Part shown: positions 24,176 through 33,350 of the stretch, piece after piece | Numbering within the stretch: position 1 is the stretch's first letter | Layout: every line of letters begins with the position of its first letter | NCBI RefSeq assembly: GCF_019343475.1 | Contig: NZ_CP072453.1 | Span: 4,402,001-4,466,000 of the forward strand | Reading direction: 5' to 3' | DNA length: 64,000 nucleotides | Source of the DNA: Providencia sp. R33 | Lineage (GTDB): Bacteria > Pseudomonadota > Gammaproteobacteria > Enterobacterales > Enterobacteriaceae | Notes under the pieces: generated by a model | The model's input: the letters and a program-made list of their open reading frames with translations, nothing else | Databases searched by the model: none | What the model was told of the DNA's origin: nothing | Position numbers and translations under genes: made by a program

Positions 24176-25564
24176 ATGTATTTTCCCAAAATATTATTGA
24201 TAGCAAATGCCCTAATTTTAAGTGGCTGTGTTTCATTAGCACCTGAATACCAACGCCCAAATTTAAATGTGCCAAACCAATTAAACAGCGGTGTATCGAC
24301 CTCAACTGAGCAACCGATATTTTTAGTGCCAAGCTGGCAAGTGTTTATTCAAGACTCGCAACTGAAAGCGGTTATTCAACGTGCGCTTGAGAAAAATAGT
24401 GATCTGTATTTAGCCGCATTGGATGTCGAAGAGGCTCGAGTTCGTTTTGGGCTAGCGAGCGCAGAAAAATACCCGCAGATTAACGCTTCAATGGGGAGCG
24501 AGTATAGCCGAGGGTTACAGCAAGGTGCTGCATTCGATAAAAAATATAATGTAGGCGTAGATATTAGCTATGAATTGGACTTTTTTGGGCGAATAAAAAA
24601 TTTAACTGAAGGGGATAAAGCAAAATTTATTGCCTCAGAAGAGATGCACAGAGCAACTCAAATTTTAACGATTAAAACGGTTGCAGAAGCGTATTTAGAT
24701 GTCGCATATAACCAGCAACTATTATTGATTGCACAAGAGACGAAAACGAGTTACCTCAATAGCCAATCGATCGTGGCACAAAAAGTGGCAGCAGGAAAAG
24801 CGACATTGGCTGATTTAGAACAAGCGAAAGGGCAAGTTCAGTCAATTGAAATCAATATCGAAAACATTCACAGCGAAATTGCCAGAAATGAAAATTCAGT
24901 GAATTTTTTAACGAATGACTATATTCAAAAAGTCAAAATACCAGAAGGTGGTTTTGAACTTAATTACCCGTTGATCACCGCACCTTCGACCTTGTCTTCT
25001 GACATTCTATTAAGCCGCCCAGATATTATGGCAGCAGAGCAAAATATCATTTCCGAGAATGCCAGTATTGGTGTGGCAAGGGCTGCATTTTTTCCCTCTA
25101 TTTCCTTCAATACAGGTGTCGCTAACAGCAACGATTCGTTGTCAGGCTTATTTGATTCCTCAAATGGTGTTTGGAATTTTATTCCCAAAATCACCCTACC
25201 TATTTTTACTGGAGGAACAAATAGCCGAAACCTTGAGCTTGCAAATATCCGTAAAAACAAAGCGATTGTGAACTATGAAAAAAGTATTCAAGTGGCTTTT
25301 CGTGAAGTGAAAGATGCGTTGGTTATTAAGTCGAGCTTGGAAAAGCAATTAAGTGCACAGGTACTGTACGTCAATACATTGCAGAGTGTCTTAACACAAA
25401 AACAAGCTAGTTACCGCTATGGTGGCTCCAGCTATTTAGATGTGCTTGAAGCACAAAGAAGCTTATTTACGGAGCTGCAAAATTTACTGAAATTAAAAAT
25501 TGAACAGCAGAAGAATGAGGTGACTTTATTCTCTGCGCTTGGTGGTGGGTTTATTAAATCATGA
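24176..25564 (+). CDS. cusC: Copper/silver efflux outer-membrane channel CusC
   Basis: CusC is the TolC-like outer-membrane factor of the CusCBA pump. The ATG at 24176 gives a lipoprotein signal peptide with lipobox LSGC (Cys at about residue 18); a start 66 bp earlier would bury it. Two OEP-type repeats form the barrel and periplasmic tunnel; SRPDIMAAEQ and YRYGGSSYLDVLEAQRSLF are family hallmarks. 462 residues against 457 in E. coli. AGAGG lies about 12 bp before the start. cusF overlaps or directly follows its TGA. Confidence 0.93.
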   Translation: MYFPKILLIANALILSGCVSLAPEYQRPNLNVPNQLNSGVSTSTEQPIFLVPSWQVFIQDSQLKAVIQRALEKNSDLYLAALDVEEARVRFGLASAEKYPQINASMGSEYSRGLQQGAAFDKKYNVGVDISYELDFFGRIKNLTEGDKAKFIASEEMHRATQILTIKTVAEAYLDVAYNQQLLLIAQETKTSYLNSQSIVAQKVAAGKATLADLEQAKGQVQSIEINIENIHSEIARNENSVNFLTNDYIQKVKIPEGGFELNYPLITAPSTLSSDILLSRPDIMAAEQNIISENASIGVARAAFFPSISFNTGVANSNDSLSGLFDSSNGVWNFIPKITLPIFTGGTNSRNLELANIRKNKAIVNYEKSIQVAFREVKDALVIKSSLEKQLSAQVLYVNTLQSVLTQKQASYRYGGSSYLDVLEAQRSLFTELQNLLKLKIEQQKNEVTLFSALGGGFIKS

Positions 25565-25572
25565 GGATAAGT

Positions 25573-25914
25573 ATGAAAAAGTTAAATGGCATTGTTTTTG
25601 CCCTTTCAATTGGCATGTTCACTGCGGCAGGTTACGCAAATGCAGCGGATCATAATCATTCTGTTTACCCTGAAAAAGTTGCAGAACCTGTTATCAATAC
25701 GGAAGGGAAATTAATTTCTATTGATAAAGAAAATAAGAAATTAACGATTAACCACAAAGAGATTGAAAGTATTGGGTGGCCGCCAATGACGATGCGATTC
25801 ACCTATGAAGATGAAAATATGATTAAAGGCTTACAGGACAATGACGAATTAAAATTTTCCTTTGAGCAAAAAGGCAATCTTTCAATATTAAAATCCGTCG
25901 AAAAAATAAACTAA
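25573..25914 (+). CDS. cusF: Periplasmic copper/silver chaperone CusF
   Basis: CusF binds Cu(I)/Ag(I) and hands it to CusB. This 113-residue protein has a signal peptide (about 1-24) and the complete metal site of the family: His61, Trp69, Met72 and Met74 in HKEIESIGWPPMTMRF, with the cation-pi tryptophan. The ATG at 25573 is preferred because GAGGA lies 6 bp upstream; the in-frame ATG at 25561 overlaps the cusC stop. It lies between cusC and cusB as in E. coli. Confidence 0.95.
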   Translation: MKKLNGIVFALSIGMFTAAGYANAADHNHSVYPEKVAEPVINTEGKLISIDKENKKLTINHKEIESIGWPPMTMRFTYEDENMIKGLQDNDELKFSFEQKGNLSILKSVEKIN

Positions 25915-25931
25915 TTAGATAGAGAGATGTT

Positions 25932-27200
25932 ATGTCATTAGTTAACCTCACTAAATTGCTGTTGGTTATTATTATATCGAGTGTTATCTCAATCTTGTTT
26001 TATCGCTATTTTTTTATTGAAGAAAATAGTCACCAACCAATGGAAAAACAAGAACGCACGGTGTTGTATTGGTATGACCCGATGTATCCAAATACCAAGT
26101 TTGATCAACCGGGTAAGTCACCATTTATGGACATGGATCTTGTGCCTAAATATGCCGATGAAAACCAAGGATCAGCAGATAGTAAAGGGATCACTATTAA
26201 CCCAACTCAAACTCAAAATTTAGGGTTAAAAACGGTTGAGGTAAAATGGGGACAATTAAGCTATGACTTAACATTTCCTGCCGAAATTACGTTTAATGAT
26301 CACCAATTTGCGATTGTGCAAGCAAGGGAAAGTGGTTTTGTTGAAAAAGTGTATCCATTTACAGTAGGTGAGCGGATCCAAAAAGGTGTTCCAATTGCAG
26401 ATTTGACGATCCCCGCATGGGTTGAGGCGCAAAGTGAATATTTAGCGTTAAAACAAATGGGGGCAAGCCAAACTGATCTTAATAGCGTGACTGAGCGTTT
26501 GCGATTAAATGGCATGCCTGAAGGGGCGCTCTCCCAATTTATTAAAACAGGGAAAGTGCAAACACGTTTTACCGTCCAAGCACCGATATCCGGTGTTATT
26601 ACTGCATTAAATCTGCGTTTAGGTATGAATATTTCCAAAGAAGTGGCTATCGCTCAAATACAAGGAACCAATCCTTTGTGGGTAAATGCATCTGTCTCCC
26701 AATCAGTAGCTGAATTATTAACCAAACAAGCTCAGTTTTCGGTGTCTATCTCCGCTTACCCAACTCAGCAATTTACGGTGAAAAATTGGTTGATATTACC
26801 AAGTGCAGATCAAGCAAGTCGTACCATTAATATTCGCGCTGAAATTGAAGATAACGCCAATGTATTAAAGCCGGGTATGACTGCCTATTTAAACTTGCAG
26901 GCGAAGGGGCAAGAAAGTTTATTAGTTCCTTCTCAAGCCATTGTGGATTCAGGGAAAGAACAACACGTTATTGTCGTGGGGGAACATGGGGAGTTTATTC
27001 CTAAAAAAGTGCGTGTTATCACTGAATCCCAGCAAACAACGGCTATTTCACAAGGGTTACAAGTTGGCGAAAAAATTGTGACGCAAGGTGTTTTTCTTAT
27101 CGATTCAGAAGCAAATATTGCGGGCGCATTGGCCCGAATGGAAGCGGTTCCCGTGCAATCCGAGTCATCAAATCATTCATCACATAAATCTCAGGAGTAG
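25932..27200 (+). CDS. cusB: Copper/silver efflux periplasmic adaptor CusB
   Basis: CusB is the membrane-fusion protein linking CusA to CusC, and takes metal from CusF. An N-terminal membrane anchor (about 8-27) is followed by a heavy-metal-binding segment (YWYDPMYPNTKFDQPGKSPF then MDMDLVPKY). Lipoyl, beta-barrel and membrane-proximal domains follow (VQAPISGVITALNLRLGMNI). The C-terminal tail is His/Ser-rich (SSNHSSHKSQE). 422 residues. cusA starts 3 bp after its stop. Confidence 0.95.
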   Translation: MSLVNLTKLLLVIIISSVISILFYRYFFIEENSHQPMEKQERTVLYWYDPMYPNTKFDQPGKSPFMDMDLVPKYADENQGSADSKGITINPTQTQNLGLKTVEVKWGQLSYDLTFPAEITFNDHQFAIVQARESGFVEKVYPFTVGERIQKGVPIADLTIPAWVEAQSEYLALKQMGASQTDLNSVTERLRLNGMPEGALSQFIKTGKVQTRFTVQAPISGVITALNLRLGMNISKEVAIAQIQGTNPLWVNASVSQSVAELLTKQAQFSVSISAYPTQQFTVKNWLILPSADQASRTINIRAEIEDNANVLKPGMTAYLNLQAKGQESLLVPSQAIVDSGKEQHVIVVGEHGEFIPKKVRVITESQQTTAISQGLQVGEKIVTQGVFLIDSEANIAGALARMEAVPVQSESSNHSSHKSQE

Positions 27201-27203
27201 ACT

Positions 27204-30200
27204 ATGTTGGAATGGATTATAAGACGCTCGGTGGCAAATCGCTTTTTAGTCTTAATGGGCGTGGTATTTTTAGTGTTCGCAGGAATATGGAGCATCCGCA
27301 GCACGCCTGTTGATGCCTTACCTGACTTATCTGATGTGCAGGTGATAATCAAAACCACTTACCCAGGGCAAGCTCCTCAACTTGTTGAAAACCAAGTCAC
27401 TTACCCAATAACAACCACGATGTTATCTGTGCCAGGGGCAAAAACAGTTCGCGGGTTTTCGGCCTTTGGTGACTCTTATGTGTATGTTATTTTTGAAGAT
27501 AATACCGATTTATATTGGGCGCGCTCGCGGGTTTTAGAGTATTTAAATCAAGTCCAATCAAAACTTCCAAAAGGCGCAGTTGCCTCAATTGGTCCAGATG
27601 CAACCGGTGTTGGTTGGGTTTTTGAATATGCGCTGGTGGATAAAAGTGGTAAGCATAACTTAGCTGAATTACGTTCACTCCAAGATTGGTTTTTGAAATA
27701 TGAATTAAAAGCACTGCCAAACGTTTCTGAAGTTGCAACCGTTGGTGGTGTGGTGAAATCTTATCAAATCATTGCCGACCCGCTTAAGTTAGCGCAGTTT
27801 TCAGTGACGTTACCTGAAATAAAACAAGCTGTTGAAATGGCCAATCAAGAGGCGGGTGGCTCTTCCATCGAAATTGCTGAAGCTGAATTTATGGTTAGAG
27901 CTAATGGTTATCTGCAATCTATAGATGATTTTAATAAAATTTACCTGAAAATGGCAGAAAATAACGTCCCAATCTACCTGAAAGATGTCGCTCGTATTCA
28001 AGAAGGCCCTGAAATGCGCCGTGGTGTTGCGGAGCTTAACGGGGAAGGTGAAGTTGTTGGCGGGATCATTTTATTACGTTCAGGTGAAAACGCGCGAAAT
28101 GTTATTCATGATGTAAAACAAAAACTTGAGGATTTAAGTGCCAGTTTACCTGAAGGCATTGAAATCATCACAACCTATGATAGAAGCATTCTGATTGATA
28201 ATGCGATTGATAACCTTAGTTATAAACTGCTAGAGGAATTCATTGTTGTTGCCCTAGTTTGTGCGGTTTTCTTATGGCATTTTCGTTCTGCTTTGGTGGC
28301 AATTATTTCTTTACCTCTAGGGCTATTCATTGCGTTTATTGTTATGCGATACCAAGGAATAAATGCAAACATTATGTCGCTTGGGGGAATTGCGATTGCC
28401 ATTGGCGCAATGGTGGATGCGGCTATTGTGATGATTGAAAATGCCCATAAAAAATTAGAAAAATGGCAACATCAACATGAAGGGCAAGTTCTCGATAATA
28501 CGCAGCGTTGGAAATTAATTACGGACTCAGCAGTTGAAGTTGGGCCTGCATTATTTATCAGCTTACTTATTATCACACTTTCTTTTATTCCTATCTTTAC
28601 GTTGGAAGGCCAAGAAGGGCGTTTATTTGGGCCTCTGGCATTTACCAAAACCTATGCGATGGCGGGCGCTGCTGCATTAGCATTAATCGTGATCCCGATA
28701 TTAATGGGGTATTGGATCCGCGGTAATATCCCAAATGAAAATAAAAACCCACTAAATCGTTGGCTAATTGCAATATATAGCCCAATTTTATTAAAGGTAT
28801 TGGCGTGGCCGAAAATGACATTGCTGATTGGTGTTCTGTCATTGTTTACCGTGATATGGCCATTAAAGCATTTAGGGGGTGAATTTCTCCCATCAATTAA
28901 CGAAGGTGATTTACTGTATATGCCGTCGACCTTACCGGGGGTATCTCCTGCTCAAGCGGCTTTTTTATTGCAAAATACTGATAAGTTAATCAAAGCCATT
29001 CCTGAAGTTGATACTGTTTTTGGCAAAGTGGGGAAAGCAGAAACCGCCACTGACTCAGCGCCGATGGAAATGATCGAAACTACCATTCGTTTAAAGCCAC
29101 AGTCTGAGTGGCGTGAAGGGATGACACTGGAAAAAATTATCGATGAGTTAGATGAAACTGTGCGTTTGCCAGGGGTTGCTAATTTATGGGTTCCACCGAT
29201 TCGTAATCGAATCGATATGCTTTCTACTGGGGTCAAAAGCCCGATAGGTATTAAAGTGTCAGGGAAAGACCTTGAAGAAATCGATGCATTTGCACAACAG
29301 ATTGAAAAAGTGACGAAAACAGTCCCAGGGGTCGTCTCTGTATTAGCTGAACGGTTAGTGGGCGGTCGGTACATTGATGTCAAAATCGACAGGGAAAAAG
29401 CTGCTCGTTTTGGTATGAGTATCAGTGACGTGCAGGTGTATATCTCAACGGCGACAGGTGGGGAGATGATAGGGGAAACTGTTGAAGGGATAGAACGTTA
29501 CCCTATTAGCCTAAGGTACCCACAGGATTACCGAAACAGTGTTTCTGCACTGAAATTATTACCGATTTTAACACCTAATAAGCAACAAATTGTCCTCAGT
29601 GATGTGGCCGATGTCGTGGTGCAAATGGGTCCACCGATGCTGAAAACAGAAAATGCACGGCCAACCAGTTGGATTTATATCGATGCACGGGATAGAGATA
29701 TGGTCTCTGTTATTAATGATATCGATACGGCGATAAAAAATAATATTCAAATGAAACCGGGAGTCAGTTATTCCTTCACTGGGCAATTTGAATTACTTGA
29801 AAGAGCCAATCAAAAATTAATGTTAATGGTACCCGCGACTATCATGATTATTTTTGTCTTGCTCTATTTAGCCTTTAGGCGCTTTAGTGAAGCTTTGCTA
29901 ATTTTATTAAGTTTACCTTTTGCTTTAGTTGGTGCGATTTGGTTCCTGTATTGGATGAACTTTAATTTATCCGTTGCAACAGGCACTGGCTTTATTGCAC
30001 TGGCGGGGGTTGCTGCCGAATTTGGCGTGGTGATGTTGATTTATTTAAGGCACGCCATTGAGGATAGAGAAAAACAGCAAGGAATAAGTAATTTATCCAA
30101 TCAGGATTTAGATAGCGCGTTATATGAAGGTGCTGTATTGCGTGTTCGCCCAAAAGCCATGACCGTAGCTGTTATTTTAGCGGGTTTATTACCCATATTA

Positions 30201-30350
30201 TTAGGAACGGGAGTGGGGTCAGAGGTGATGAGCCGAATTGCTGCCCCAATGATCGGGGGAATGATAACTGCACCGTTATTATCGTTATTTATCATTCCTG
30301 CTGCATATAAATTGATCTGCCAAATACGTCATAAAAATAGACACTTTTGA
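27204..30350 (+). CDS. cusA: Copper/silver efflux inner-membrane RND pump CusA
   Basis: CusA uses the proton gradient to drive Cu(I)/Ag(I) from periplasm and cytoplasm through CusC. This 1048-residue heavy-metal-efflux RND protein has twelve membrane segments and two large periplasmic loops. Conserved methionine-bearing segments such as NRIDMLSTGVKSPIGIKVSG correspond to the E. coli metal-binding region. The transmembrane motif GGIAIAIGAMVDAAIVMIEN holds the proton-relay acidic residue. Similarity to E. coli CusA is high along the whole length. Confidence 0.96.
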   Translation: MLEWIIRRSVANRFLVLMGVVFLVFAGIWSIRSTPVDALPDLSDVQVIIKTTYPGQAPQLVENQVTYPITTTMLSVPGAKTVRGFSAFGDSYVYVIFEDNTDLYWARSRVLEYLNQVQSKLPKGAVASIGPDATGVGWVFEYALVDKSGKHNLAELRSLQDWFLKYELKALPNVSEVATVGGVVKSYQIIADPLKLAQFSVTLPEIKQAVEMANQEAGGSSIEIAEAEFMVRANGYLQSIDDFNKIYLKMAENNVPIYLKDVARIQEGPEMRRGVAELNGEGEVVGGIILLRSGENARNVIHDVKQKLEDLSASLPEGIEIITTYDRSILIDNAIDNLSYKLLEEFIVVALVCAVFLWHFRSALVAIISLPLGLFIAFIVMRYQGINANIMSLGGIAIAIGAMVDAAIVMIENAHKKLEKWQHQHEGQVLDNTQRWKLITDSAVEVGPALFISLLIITLSFIPIFTLEGQEGRLFGPLAFTKTYAMAGAAALALIVIPILMGYWIRGNIPNENKNPLNRWLIAIYSPILLKVLAWPKMTLLIGVLSLFTVIWPLKHLGGEFLPSINEGDLLYMPSTLPGVSPAQAAFLLQNTDKLIKAIPEVDTVFGKVGKAETATDSAPMEMIETTIRLKPQSEWREGMTLEKIIDELDETVRLPGVANLWVPPIRNRIDMLSTGVKSPIGIKVSGKDLEEIDAFAQQIEKVTKTVPGVVSVLAERLVGGRYIDVKIDREKAARFGMSISDVQVYISTATGGEMIGETVEGIERYPISLRYPQDYRNSVSALKLLPILTPNKQQIVLSDVADVVVQMGPPMLKTENARPTSWIYIDARDRDMVSVINDIDTAIKNNIQMKPGVSYSFTGQFELLERANQKLMLMVPATIMIIFVLLYLAFRRFSEALLILLSLPFALVGAIWFLYWMNFNLSVATGTGFIALAGVAAEFGVVMLIYLRHAIEDREKQQGISNLSNQDLDSALYEGAVLRVRPKAMTVAVILAGLLPILLGTGVGSEVMSRIAAPMIGGMITAPLLSLFIIPAAYKLICQIRHKNRHF

Positions 30351-30385
30351 AGTATTAGCCATTATTATTGATAAGGTAAATAGCA

Positions 30386-30808
30386 ATGAAAAAGATAATT
30401 TTAGGTGGAATGTTTTTACTGTCATTTTCTGCATTTTCTCAAAACCAGAGCGTGCAACTGTATAAAGATGCCAACTGTGGTTGCTGCCAGCTATGGGGGG
30501 AAGGCGTTAAAAAAGCAGGGTATGACGTTGTGGTCAATGAAATCAGTTATGATGAGTTGAACAAACTAAATGATGAGCTCAATGTGCCATACAACTTACG
30601 CAGCTGCCATATCGCTAAATACAAAGGCAAAGTGATTGTTGGGCACGTGCCTGTGAGCAGCATAGATGCGATTGATGCGTTGCCTGCGGATGTAGTTGGA
30701 ATTTCAGTACCGGGTATGCCAATCGGTAGTTTAGGTATGGAACAGCCAGATGGAAGAACGCAGCCATATTCAGTGGTTCAATTTAAAGCCAATGGTGAAT
30801 ACCGTTAA
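30386..30808 (+). CDS. DUF411 family exported metal-binding protein
   Basis: A 140-residue protein with a signal peptide (MKKIILGGMFLLSFSAFS) and a mature DUF411 domain: CGCC at 31-34 and RSCHIAKYKGKVIVGHVP further on. DUF411 proteins often accompany copper or other metal resistance genes, and the Cys/His motifs suggest soft-metal binding, but the exact role is unknown. It lies 35 bp after cusA in the same direction, so it is probably the last gene of this cus operon. E. coli cusCFBA lacks it. Confidence 0.88.
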   Translation: MKKIILGGMFLLSFSAFSQNQSVQLYKDANCGCCQLWGEGVKKAGYDVVVNEISYDELNKLNDELNVPYNLRSCHIAKYKGKVIVGHVPVSSIDAIDALPADVVGISVPGMPIGSLGMEQPDGRTQPYSVVQFKANGEYR

Positions 30809-30824
30809 TTCAGTAAAAATTCAT

Positions 30825-30851
30825 TAAGTTGCAGGGGATCCTGCAACTTGT
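30825..30851. terminator. Hairpin between the DUF411 gene and yghZ
   Basis: Stem AAGTTGCAGG / CCTGCAACTT around a short loop, between convergent genes. T-tracts are weak on both sides. Confidence 0.6.
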
Positions 30852-30861
30852 GTGAATAGTA

Positions 30862-31851
30862 TTAGCTTTCTAATATTAGCTCAATGGATTTGAGTTCTTC
30901 TTGGCTGAAGTCGCGATTTTTTAAAATTTCCATCGCGTCATCAATTTGGCTAATACGGCTTGCCCCAATCAAAACGGAAGTGATCCTATCATGGCGTAAT
31001 AACCACGCTAATGCCATTTGGCTTAGTTTTTGATCACGTTTTGCCGCAATCTCATTCAACTGTTTAACTTTTGCTAAGACGGTAGAAGTGAGTCGTTCCG
31101 GGGGGAGTGATGGGTTACCTGCAGCTCGTGAATCGGCGGGGATACCATTTAAGTAGCGATCCGTTAAGATCCCACCCGCGAGTGGAGAATATGCGATCGA
31201 ACCGACACCTTCTTCTTCAAGTAGATCGAGTAACCCCTCTTCAGGTGTGCGTTCAAACATAGAATATTTGGGCTGGTGGATAAGGCAAGGCGTCCCCAAT
31301 TCAGTGAGAATACCAATGGCTTCTTTCGCTAAATCCGCAGGGTAGTTTGAAATTCCAACGTACAGCGCTTTTCCTTGGCGAACAATAAGGTCAAGAGCGC
31401 CCATGGTTTCTTCTAATGGCGTATTGGGATCTGGCCGATGGTGGTAAAAAATATCCACATAATCAAGGCCCATTCGTTTTAAACTTTGATTTAGACTGGC
31501 GACTAAATATTTCTTGCTGCCCCAATCACCATAAGGGCCATCCCACATGGTATATCCCGCTTTTGATGAAATGATCATTTCATCACGATAAGGCAGGAAG
31601 TCCCGTTGTAAGATCTGGCCAAATTTTGTTTCGGCAGATCCCGGTGGAGGGCCATAATTATTGGCAAGATCAAAATGCGTAATACCAAGGTCAAAAGCAT
31701 GGCGCAGCATGGCTTGGCAGTTATCAAACGACTTGTTATCGCCAAAGTTATGCCATAACCCTAATGAAATCAGTGGTAAACGTAGTCCACTACGGCCACA
31801 TAAACGGTATTCCATTTCAGTATAGCGCTTTGATGATGCAATATACGGCAT
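30862..31851 (-). CDS. yghZ: Aldo-keto reductase of the YghZ type (L-glyceraldehyde 3-phosphate reductase)
   Basis: An NADPH-dependent aldo-keto reductase; E. coli YghZ detoxifies L-glyceraldehyde 3-phosphate and methylglyoxal. The (beta/alpha)8 fold is seen in LPLISLGLWHNFGD, the catalytic Asp/Tyr in THFDLANNYGPPPGSAE, the Lys in IISSKAGYTMW and the His in DIFYHHRPDP. 329 residues. It is convergent with the cus operon and upstream of yaaA on the same strand, but 190 bp of other DNA separates them, so a common transcript is unlikely. Confidence 0.9.
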   Translation of the reverse strand: MPYIASSKRYTEMEYRLCGRSGLRLPLISLGLWHNFGDNKSFDNCQAMLRHAFDLGITHFDLANNYGPPPGSAETKFGQILQRDFLPYRDEMIISSKAGYTMWDGPYGDWGSKKYLVASLNQSLKRMGLDYVDIFYHHRPDPNTPLEETMGALDLIVRQGKALYVGISNYPADLAKEAIGILTELGTPCLIHQPKYSMFERTPEEGLLDLLEEEGVGSIAYSPLAGGILTDRYLNGIPADSRAAGNPSLPPERLTSTVLAKVKQLNEIAAKRDQKLSQMALAWLLRHDRITSVLIGASRISQIDDAMEILKNRDFSQEELKSIELILES

Positions 31852-32042
31852 ACTTCACCTCCAAAATAGTGAGCAAAAACCTCTTTGATACTGACATAAA
31901 CCCCAAATGTGAGCTGAGGAATCGATGCTAATTTGATTTAGTGTGGTTGTTTTATCGCAAAATTGTGATGGCATACGAAGAATTTTGTGATGCATTGAAA
32001 GCGACGGATATTCACTGTGAGTAAATACCCGTTATTGGGAGA

Positions 32043-32819
32043 TTAAATTTGTTCTGGGCGAGTAAAAATCAGTTCATTACCTTTAGATTGGCTTTCATCA
32101 AATTGATAGCCCTCTAAATTAAAGTCGGATAATTGATCCGTTTTTGTCAGTTTATTTTGAATAATAAACCGGCTCATTAAGCCACGCGCTTTCTTCGCAT
32201 AAAAGCTGATAACTTTGTATTTGCCGTTTTTCTCATCAAGAAAAACAGGCTTAATAATCTGCCCATCTAATTTTTTGGTATTTACCGATTTAAAATATTC
32301 ATCAGAAGCTAGATTGACTAAAACTTGGTCTTTTTGCTCAGCAAGCGCTTGGTTCAATTGTTTTGTAATAATATCGCCCCAGAATTCATATAGGTTTTTA
32401 CCGCGTGTATTCTTTAGTGAAATTCCCATCTCAAGGCGATAAGGCTGCATTAAATCTAACGGGCGCAAAATGCCGTAAAGGCCGGATAAAATACGCAAAT
32501 GAGACTGGGCAAACTCAAAATCCGCAGGGGAAAATGTTTCTGCTTGCATCCCCGTATAAACATCACCTTTAAAGGCTAAAATAGCTTGGCGTGCATTTTC
32601 AGGGGTAAAGTCAGCGTGCCATTCTGCAAAACGAGCGGCGTTGAGGCCTGCCAGCTTATCACTGATCTTCATTAAACTGGCAATATCTGCGGGGGTTAAC
32701 TTACGGCATTCTTTAATGAGCTTTTGCGATTCCGTTAATAACTCAGGTTGTGTAAATTTCGCTGTCGCAAGTGGGCTTTCGTAGTCTAATGTTTTTGCAG
32801 GTGAAATAGTAATAAGCAT
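32043..32819 (-). CDS. yaaA: Peroxide stress protein YaaA (DUF328)
   Basis: YaaA limits intracellular unincorporated iron during hydrogen peroxide stress in E. coli and binds DNA. The family signature MLITISPAKTLD is at the N-terminus. AFKGDVYTGMQAETFS and HLRILSGLYGILRPLDLMQPYRLEMG are in the middle, and ISFYAKKARGLMSRFII is near the C-terminus. 258 residues, the usual length. In E. coli yaaX and yaaJ flank it; neither is present here. Confidence 0.95.
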   Translation of the reverse strand: MLITISPAKTLDYESPLATAKFTQPELLTESQKLIKECRKLTPADIASLMKISDKLAGLNAARFAEWHADFTPENARQAILAFKGDVYTGMQAETFSPADFEFAQSHLRILSGLYGILRPLDLMQPYRLEMGISLKNTRGKNLYEFWGDIITKQLNQALAEQKDQVLVNLASDEYFKSVNTKKLDGQIIKPVFLDEKNGKYKVISFYAKKARGLMSRFIIQNKLTKTDQLSDFNLEGYQFDESQSKGNELIFTRPEQI

Positions 32820-33083
32820 GACTTGACCCTTTATAAAAGAATAATAACGCTTACTTTAGCAAAAATTCATCCTAAATAGCTAATTGATGCAATAAGCCAA
32901 ATCAATATTATTCTTTGCTATTGTTAGCTAACGAGATATTTCGCTAAAAGGATTCAGCTTGATATCAAGTTGCGAAACCGATTGCCAATCAAATAGTTGC
33001 TTTTGACTAGATTTCCTTGCTTGCAGCAATATGGATGCATGATATTATCTGTAGACGGTGCGGCGATAGCCACAATTCCTTTA

Positions 33084-33210
33084 TAATACGCAAAGTAATT
33101 CAAGTTGTAGGTAGGCGGCAAGCAAACGAGTCTCTAGGAGGGTACATTAGTATATGACTAGGGCTAGAGAGTGTAGCCAACACCGCGACAACTTGAAGCA
33201 TGACGGGTTA
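33084..33210 (+). repeat. ERIC element 13
   Basis: An ERIC in consensus orientation: TTCAAGTTGTAGGTAGGCGG at the left, GTAGCCAACACCGCGACAAC and ATGACGGGTTA at the right. The centre has changes (GGAGGGTACATTAGTATATG). Confidence 0.9.
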
Positions 33211-33333
33211 CCCTAAATACTTCAAGTTGTAGGTAGGCGGCAAGTAAACGAGTCTCTAGGAGCATACATCAGTATATGACTAGGGCTAGAGAGTGTAGCC
33301 AACACCGCGACAACTTGAAATATGACGGGTATA
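33211..33333 (+). repeat. ERIC element 14, tandem with 13 and in the talB leader
   Basis: A second copy in the same orientation, offset 122 bp, ending ATGACGGGTATA 18 bp before the talB start. The pair differs mainly in the central loop. Confidence 0.9.
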
Positions 33334-33350
33334 ACAACGAGACTAAAGAA

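Noticed and set aside
33276..33350. 25-residue N-terminal extension of TalB
   Set aside because: It would translate ERIC DNA; the ATG at 33351 gives the exact family length.
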